Shown here piece after piece: positions 59,528-64,000 of a stretch of DNA of 64,000 bases. The notes below the pieces were generated by a model. The model made no database searches and was not told where the DNA came from. It saw nothing but the letters and a program-made list of their open reading frames with translations. Each line of letters begins with the position of its first letter. Positions within the stretch are counted from its first letter, which is position 1. This DNA is from Micromonospora narathiwatensis. Its GTDB lineage: Bacteria; Actinomycetota; Actinomycetes; Mycobacteriales; Micromonosporaceae. Position numbers and translations under genes: made by a program. The stretch spans positions 620,001 through 684,000 of the forward strand of contig NZ_LT594324.1 of NCBI RefSeq assembly GCF_900089605.1. The letters are read 5' to 3'.

Positions 59528-60709
59528 TCAGGGCGACTTCGTCCAGATCAGCAGCAGGTGCCCGCCGAAGTACGCGGAGAACACCGTCAGGGCCACCACC
59601 ACGGTGACCGCCCGGGCCCACCCGGCCCGGGCCAGGGCCACGGCCGCCGGCAGCAGCAACGCGAACGCGGGCAGCAGGAACCGGGCCTTGGAGTGGTAGT
59701 AGCCGGCGGCGCCGAGCGTGGTGACCAGCAGCAGCCCGCTGTAGAGCAGGAGCTGCCAGGGCTGGCGGTCGATCAGGCTCAGCACGAAGAACATGATCGC
59801 GAGCACCACCACCACGGACACCAGGAACATGGGCAGGGACTCCGGGCTGCCCAGCACCTCCCGGCCCCGCTCATAGGTGTAGACGCCGAAGTCGAAGTGG
59901 GTCCGCCAGCCCGCCGACTGGATGTGGAACCATCCGTCCGGCCGGCCGGTGCGGACGCCGACCCAGGCCACGTAGGCCAGCCAGCCGGCGGGGGCGAGCA
60001 GCAGCGCGGCCCACGGCCGCCAACCGTCCCGGCGCCGGACGATCGCCGCCAACGCGGCCAGCCCGATCACGGGGATCAGTGCCGAGGCGGTCGGGCGGGT
60101 GAGGCCGGCGAAGAGGCAGAGCACCCCGGCGGTGAGCCAGCGGCGGCGCAGCAGCGCGTACAGCGACCAGGCGGCCAGCGCGGTGAACAGGGTCTCGCTG
60201 TAGCTCATCGACTCGACCACGCCGTGCGGCAGCGCGGCCCAGAGCGCGGCCAGCAGGATGCCGGCGCGCCGGTCGTGCAGGTACGCGCCGATCGCGTACA
60301 GCCCCCAGGCCGCCGCGAGACCGGCGATCCACGCCACGAGCAGCCCGGCGGCGCGCGGCCCGTACGGGGCGACCCGGTCCACCGCGGCGACGAGGCCCGG
60401 ATAGAGCGGGAAGAAGGCCATGTTGCTCTGCACCTTCTCGTACCCGTCGTAGCCGTGCTGGGCGATGCCCAGGTACCAGGTCCCGTCGGACCGGGTCAGC
60501 TCGCGCAGCGGCGACATGCCGATCGAACGGGCCCAGAAGTAGACGGTCAGCAACCCCGCCAGCCGGATCGCCGCGTACGTGAGCAGCGCGGGCAGGGCCT
60601 GCCGGGTGGCCGTCCGCAGCCGGGCCCCGCGCCGGGCGTGTCCGGCCCCCGGATCGGGCGACCGGTCCGGCGTCGCTCGGCTCGGCTCGTCGGTCGTCAC
60701 CACGTCCAT
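59528..60709 (-). CDS. PIG-V-like membrane mannosyltransferase-type protein (GT-C)
   Basis: A 393-residue protein with about 9-10 hydrophobic helices. The conserved lumenal loop after helix 1 is RSDGTWYLGIAQHGYDGY (73-90), with SNMAFFPLYPGLV close behind: this D-G-x-W-Y and FFPLYP pattern is characteristic of the bacterial PIG-V/mannosyltransferase family. Members use polyprenyl-phosphate sugars. The start is ATG 60709 (GTG 60703 possible). It converges with the 57646 gene with only 4 bases between. Confidence 0.78.
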   Translation of the reverse strand: MDVVTTDEPSRATPDRSPDPGAGHARRGARLRTATRQALPALLTYAAIRLAGLLTVYFWARSIGMSPLRELTRSDGTWYLGIAQHGYDGYEKVQSNMAFFPLYPGLVAAVDRVAPYGPRAAGLLVAWIAGLAAAWGLYAIGAYLHDRRAGILLAALWAALPHGVVESMSYSETLFTALAAWSLYALLRRRWLTAGVLCLFAGLTRPTASALIPVIGLAALAAIVRRRDGWRPWAALLLAPAGWLAYVAWVGVRTGRPDGWFHIQSAGWRTHFDFGVYTYERGREVLGSPESLPMFLVSVVVVLAIMFFVLSLIDRQPWQLLLYSGLLLVTTLGAAGYYHSKARFLLPAFALLLPAAVALARAGWARAVTVVVALTVFSAYFGGHLLLIWTKSP

Positions 60710-60938
60710 CCTGCGATCCCGTCCGCGTTGAGCTGGGGCGATCCGACGTCTCGGCGGCCCGTCGCCGGTTGGCGCGCGGAACCTGTCGAGGTCACGGTCA
60801 GTGAACCGCATGCAGGGTAGCAATCCGGACGCGAGGGCGCGTACCGCCGACGGCGGAGGCGCTGCCCGCCGTGCCCTTTGTCGTAGACTCGCTCGGGTCC
60901 GCGGTCGCGGTGCTGGCTGAGACGGAGACGGGCAAGGA
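60710..60938. other. Divergent promoter region between PIG-V-like and GT4 genes
   Basis: TAGACT at 60884-60889 is a likely -10 for the plus-strand GT, about 50 bases before its ATG. The minus-strand promoter could use TACCCT at 60814-60819. No gene is supported. Confidence 0.4.
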
Positions 60939-62555
60939 ATGGGATCTGACGGCACGACCGCAGCGGCGGCCACCCGGGGACGGGTGGTCATGCTGGTGGA
61001 CAACGGGGTCATCGGCGACTCCCGGGTGCAGAAGGCGGCCCGCTCGGCGGCCGACGCGGGCTGGGAGGTCATCCTGCTCGGCCGCGCGCCGGTCGGGCAA
61101 CCACAGAGCTGGCGGCTCGGGGGCGCGGAGGTCCGCCTCATCCCCATGCCGGAGCCGCTGGCCCGGCGCCGGCACGAGTTCCGTCGCGTCTGGCTGCGTC
61201 GCCCGCTCGCCTACCCGCCCAGCGGCATCGCGGCGCACCGCACCCAGGCGATCAAGGCATGGCGGGCCGACCTCGCCGTCCGCCGGGCCGAGCTGACCGT
61301 GGCCGCCCGCGAGGCCGGCGCCGGCCGCCCCGGCGGTCTCGCCTGGGGCGCGCTGCGTGCCGAGGAGACGCTCGCCGTCCTGACCCGCAAGTGGGTGGGC
61401 TTCCGCAACCGGCAACTGAACCAGGCCCGGAAGAGCCGCAAGCTGACCGGCCCGTGGGACCGCGCGTACACGCTGTTCTGGCAGAAGCTGCGTGGCGACG
61501 GCGCGTGGCGACGGCTGGAGCCCGGCCTGTGGGACTACGAGCTGGCGTACGGCCCGGTCGTGGACGAGTTGGCGCCGGACCTGATCCACGCCAACGACTT
61601 CCGCATGATCGGCGTCGGCGCGCGTGCCAAGATCCGGGCCGCCGCCCGGGGTCGGCGGATCGCCCTGCTGTGGGACGCCCACGAATACCTGCCCGGCGTG
61701 CAGCCGTGGCGGGACAACGCCCGGTGGCTGCCCGGCAACGTCGCCCACGAGCGGACGTACGTGCCGTACGCCGACGCCACGATGACCGTCTCGGGCGGCC
61801 TGGCCGATCTGCTGCAACGCGAGCACCGGCTGGCCGAGCGCCCGGCCGTGGTGCTCAACGCCCCCGCGGTCGACGAACTGCCGGCCGACCCGGCCGAGCC
61901 GGTGCCGGACATCCGCGCGCTCTGCGGGATCGGCCCGGAGACCCCACTGCTGGTCTACAGCGGGGTGGCCGCGGCCAAGCGCGGCCTGGGGGTGATGGTC
62001 GAGGCGCTGCCGCGGCTGCCCGGGGCGCATGTCGCGTTCGTGGTCAACAAGCCGGCGTCCGCGTACGTCAAGGGCCTGGTCGACCGGGCCGGGGCGCTGG
62101 GCGTGGCCGACCGGGTGCACGTGCTGCCGTACGTGCCGCACCACCAGGTGGTGCGCTTCCTCTCCGGCGCGCAGGTCGGCGTCATCCCGATCCAGCACTG
62201 GCCGAACCACGAGATCGCCCTGATCACCAAGTTCTTCGAGTATTCACACGCCGGCCTGCCGCTGGTCGTCTCCGACGTGCGGACCATGGCGGGGACTGTC
62301 CGGGAGACCGGGCAGGGCGAGGTGTTCACGGCCGAGGACGTGCCGGACTTCGTCCGGGCGGTCACCGCGGTGCTCGCCGACCCGGCGCGCTACCGCGCCG
62401 CGTACGACCGGCCCGGGTTGCTGGCCGGCTGGACCTGGGAGGCGCAGGCGGCGGTGCTGGACGGGGTCTACTCCCGGCTGCTGCCCGACGCTCCGGCCGC
62501 CACCGGTGCGCCGATCCCCGACGCGGCGTCGATCTCGGTCGGGGTGGGCGCATGA
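60939..62555 (+). CDS. GT4-like glycosyltransferase (paralogue of 50660-52294)
   Basis: A 538-residue GT-B enzyme. GRVVMLVDNGVIGDSRVQK appears at 14-32 as in its paralogue; LWDYELAYGPVVDELAPDLIHAND, WDAHEYLPG, LVYSGVAAAKRGLGVM and KFFEYSHAGLPLVVSDVRTM follow in the same order and spacing. GCAAGGA precedes ATG 60939. The stop overlaps the next ATG, coupling it to the TarS-like enzyme. It probably transfers a sugar in the same pathway as its paralogue, with altered acceptor or donor. Confidence 0.86.
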   Translation: MGSDGTTAAAATRGRVVMLVDNGVIGDSRVQKAARSAADAGWEVILLGRAPVGQPQSWRLGGAEVRLIPMPEPLARRRHEFRRVWLRRPLAYPPSGIAAHRTQAIKAWRADLAVRRAELTVAAREAGAGRPGGLAWGALRAEETLAVLTRKWVGFRNRQLNQARKSRKLTGPWDRAYTLFWQKLRGDGAWRRLEPGLWDYELAYGPVVDELAPDLIHANDFRMIGVGARAKIRAAARGRRIALLWDAHEYLPGVQPWRDNARWLPGNVAHERTYVPYADATMTVSGGLADLLQREHRLAERPAVVLNAPAVDELPADPAEPVPDIRALCGIGPETPLLVYSGVAAAKRGLGVMVEALPRLPGAHVAFVVNKPASAYVKGLVDRAGALGVADRVHVLPYVPHHQVVRFLSGAQVGVIPIQHWPNHEIALITKFFEYSHAGLPLVVSDVRTMAGTVRETGQGEVFTAEDVPDFVRAVTAVLADPARYRAAYDRPGLLAGWTWEAQAAVLDGVYSRLLPDAPAATGAPIPDAASISVGVGA

Positions 62556-64000
62556 GCGAGCCCGACGTCACGGTGGTCGTCGCCGTCTACAACACCATGC
62601 CCTACCTGACCACCTGCCTGGACTCGCTGGTCGGGCAGACCATCGGGCTGGACCGGCTGGAGGTCGTCGCGGTCGACGACGGCTCCACCGACGGCAGCGG
62701 CGCCGAGCTGGACCGGTACGCCAAGCGTTACCCGGGCACCGTCCGGGTGCTGCACCAGGCCAACTCGGGCGGGCCGGCGGCGCCGAGCAACCGCGCCCTG
62801 GACCATGCCCGCGGCCGGTACGTCTTCTTCATCGGCTCCGACGACCACCTCGGCCCGGAGGCGCTGGAACGCCTGGTGGCCGCGGCCGACCGGTGGGACT
62901 CCGACGTGGTGCTCGGCCGGATGGTCGGCACCAACAAGCGCTACGTGCACCAGGCCGTCTACGCCAGCACCGAGGAGCGGGTCGACCTCTTCGACAGCGA
63001 GCTGCCCTGGTCGCTGTCGAACACCAAGCTGTTCCGCCGCGATCTGATCGAGCGGCACGGGCTGCGGTACCGCACCGACATGGCGATGGGCAGCGACCAG
63101 CCGTTCACGCTGGAGGCCTGCCTCCGGGCGAAGAAGATCTCCGTGCTCGCCGACTACGAGTACTACTACGCGGTCAAGCGGGACAACGCGCAGAACATCA
63201 CCTACGCCAGCCGGTTCGAGGAGCGGCTGCGCTGCGCCGAGGAGTTGGTCGGGTTCGTCGCCGGGCTGATCGAGCCGGGCGCGCGCCGCGACGCGATCCT
63301 GCTGCGCCACTTCAGCTGGGAGGTGGCGAAACTGCTCCAGACCGAGTTCCTCGGCCTCGACCCGGGCGTCCAGCAGCACGTCCACGACCGGATCCGCACG
63401 CTCGCCGAGGCGTACCTCACCGACGGCATCCTGGCCCGGATGGCGCCCGACCTGCGGCTGCGGCTGGCCCTCGCCCGTGATGCCGAGCTGGACCGGTTGC
63501 GGGAACTGATCGGGCAGCAGGGCGACGTGACGCCGCCCGAGATCACCATCGAGGGCGGGCGCTGGTACGCCCACCACGTCGGCTTCCGCGACCCGTCGCT
63601 CGGCTATCCGGACGAGTGGTACGAGGTGACCGAACAGGCCGCCACCGTGCTGGCCCGGCTGACCGCGACCGGCCTGGCCTGGGGGCGGGACGCCAGCGGG
63701 GCCCGAACGCTGGTGGTCACGGCGCAGAGCCGCTGGGCGGAGCTGGCGGAGCTGACCGCCGAGGCGGTCCGGGTCAGCGTCGGGGAGCTGACGGGTGCGA
63801 CGACCGCCGCCGCGGGCGGCCCGGGTACCGTCGTACGGGCGGACTTCGCGGTGGACCGGCTGCTCGCGACCTCCCCGGCGAACGGGGAACGGCGGGCGGT
63901 CCGGGTCGAGGTGACCGCCCTGGGCGGGACCGGCTCGGTGCCGCTGCGGGCGGCCCGCCGGCTCGCCGCACCCCGGCTGCTGGCCCGGCGCGGTGTCCGG
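62552..64000 (+). CDS. GT2 glycosyltransferase similar to teichoic-acid GlcNAc transferase TarS (3' truncated)
   Basis: The frame is open from ATG 62552 to the window edge (483 codons, no stop). Residues 1-200 are a GT-A domain: VVVAVYNTMPYL (8-19), VDDGSTDGSG (41-50), NSGGPAAPSN (71-80), FFIGSDDHL (92-100, DxD-type metal site) and MGSDQPFTLEA near 179-189 with the candidate base. The block order and the NSGGP, TKLFR and YYYAVKRD segments recall TarS/TarP, which glycosylate poly-ribitol-phosphate. A linker and a beta-rich second domain follow from about 330. ATGA-coupled to the GT4 gene. Confidence 0.8.
   Translation, partial: MSEPDVTVVVAVYNTMPYLTTCLDSLVGQTIGLDRLEVVAVDDGSTDGSGAELDRYAKRYPGTVRVLHQANSGGPAAPSNRALDHARGRYVFFIGSDDHLGPEALERLVAAADRWDSDVVLGRMVGTNKRYVHQAVYASTEERVDLFDSELPWSLSNTKLFRRDLIERHGLRYRTDMAMGSDQPFTLEACLRAKKISVLADYEYYYAVKRDNAQNITYASRFEERLRCAEELVGFVAGLIEPGARRDAILLRHFSWEVAKLLQTEFLGLDPGVQQHVHDRIRTLAEAYLTDGILARMAPDLRLRLALARDAELDRLRELIGQQGDVTPPEITIEGGRWYAHHVGFRDPSLGYPDEWYEVTEQAATVLARLTATGLAWGRDASGARTLVVTAQSRWAELAELTAEAVRVSVGELTGATTAAAGGPGTVVRADFAVDRLLATSPANGERRAVRVEVTALGGTGSVPLRAARRLAAPRLLARRGVR

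Noticed and set aside
1..64000. CRISPR arrays, insertion sequences, rRNA or complete tRNA genes.
   Set aside because: No spaced direct repeats, transposase motifs, terminal inverted repeats or full cloverleaf were seen.

Overview
The window is high-GC actinomycete chromosome and reads like Micromonosporaceae (Micromonospora or Salinispora type). That assignment is inference from GTG/TTG starts, many ATGA/GTGA gene overlaps, leaderless-looking starts, a FilP/Scy-like coiled-coil gene, a spore-associated-protein-like secreted gene and a Rrf2/flavohaemoglobin pair. No insertion sequence, CRISPR array, rRNA or complete tRNA was seen.

Layout. (1) 1-2063 is the right end of what looks like an integrative element. 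It carries the 3' part of an XRE/TPR-type regulator and four overlapping tiny genes, three of them Cys-rich. It ends in a 45-base 3' fragment of tRNA-Val(CAC), followed by what is probably that tRNA's own terminator. (2) 2064-6860 holds small secreted and membrane proteins, a decayed repeat of the element's last gene, and a DUF5954-like gene. (3) 6877-19111 is housekeeping and accessory metabolism: phosphopantetheinyl transferase with metallophosphoesterase, nucleotidyltransferase, proline iminopeptidase, FilP-like coiled coil, glycosidase-like proteins, GNAT, 2'-5' RNA ligase-like protein, DinB-like protein, GH88/105-like hydrolase, and a coupled SCP2-like/glycogen-debranching-like pair. (4) 19150-22465 holds small conserved proteins and an alpha/beta hydrolase. 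(5) 22651-26300 is a nitric-oxide response module: a frameshifted cupin gene, YwiC-like membrane protein, flavohaemoglobin, divergent NsrR-like Rrf2 regulator and a methyltransferase. (6) 27193-31771 encodes both subunits of a type IIA topoisomerase (topoisomerase IV-like), followed by a nucleobase permease and AlkB. (7) 33960-40432 is envelope-related: a pyruvyltransferase-family protein, a C39 peptidase behind a probable c-di-AMP (ydaO) riboswitch, and an M23 peptidase with tandem peptidoglycan-binding domains.

(8) 40636-64000 is a large cell-surface glycopolymer locus that I read as wall teichoic acid synthesis. It has a CDP-glycerol/ribitol-phosphotransferase-type polymerase, a fused cytidylyltransferase-SDR protein of the CDP-ribitol-forming type, a TagGH-like ABC exporter and a TetR regulator. 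It also has an aminotransferase/oxidoreductase pair for an amino sugar, at least four GT-B glycosyltransferases, a UDP-GlcNAc 2-epimerase (the usual source of linkage-unit ManNAc), two polytopic proteins (one PIG-V-like), and a GT2 enzyme resembling the teichoic-acid GlcNAc transferase TarS that runs off the right edge. Together these could make nucleotide-activated ribitol and sugars, polymerise and decorate the chain, and export it. The polymer's identity is inferred from the gene set.

Starts were chosen by Shine-Dalgarno spacing, overlap with the upstream stop, or where family similarity begins. All family assignments come from reading motifs by eye; no database search was run.
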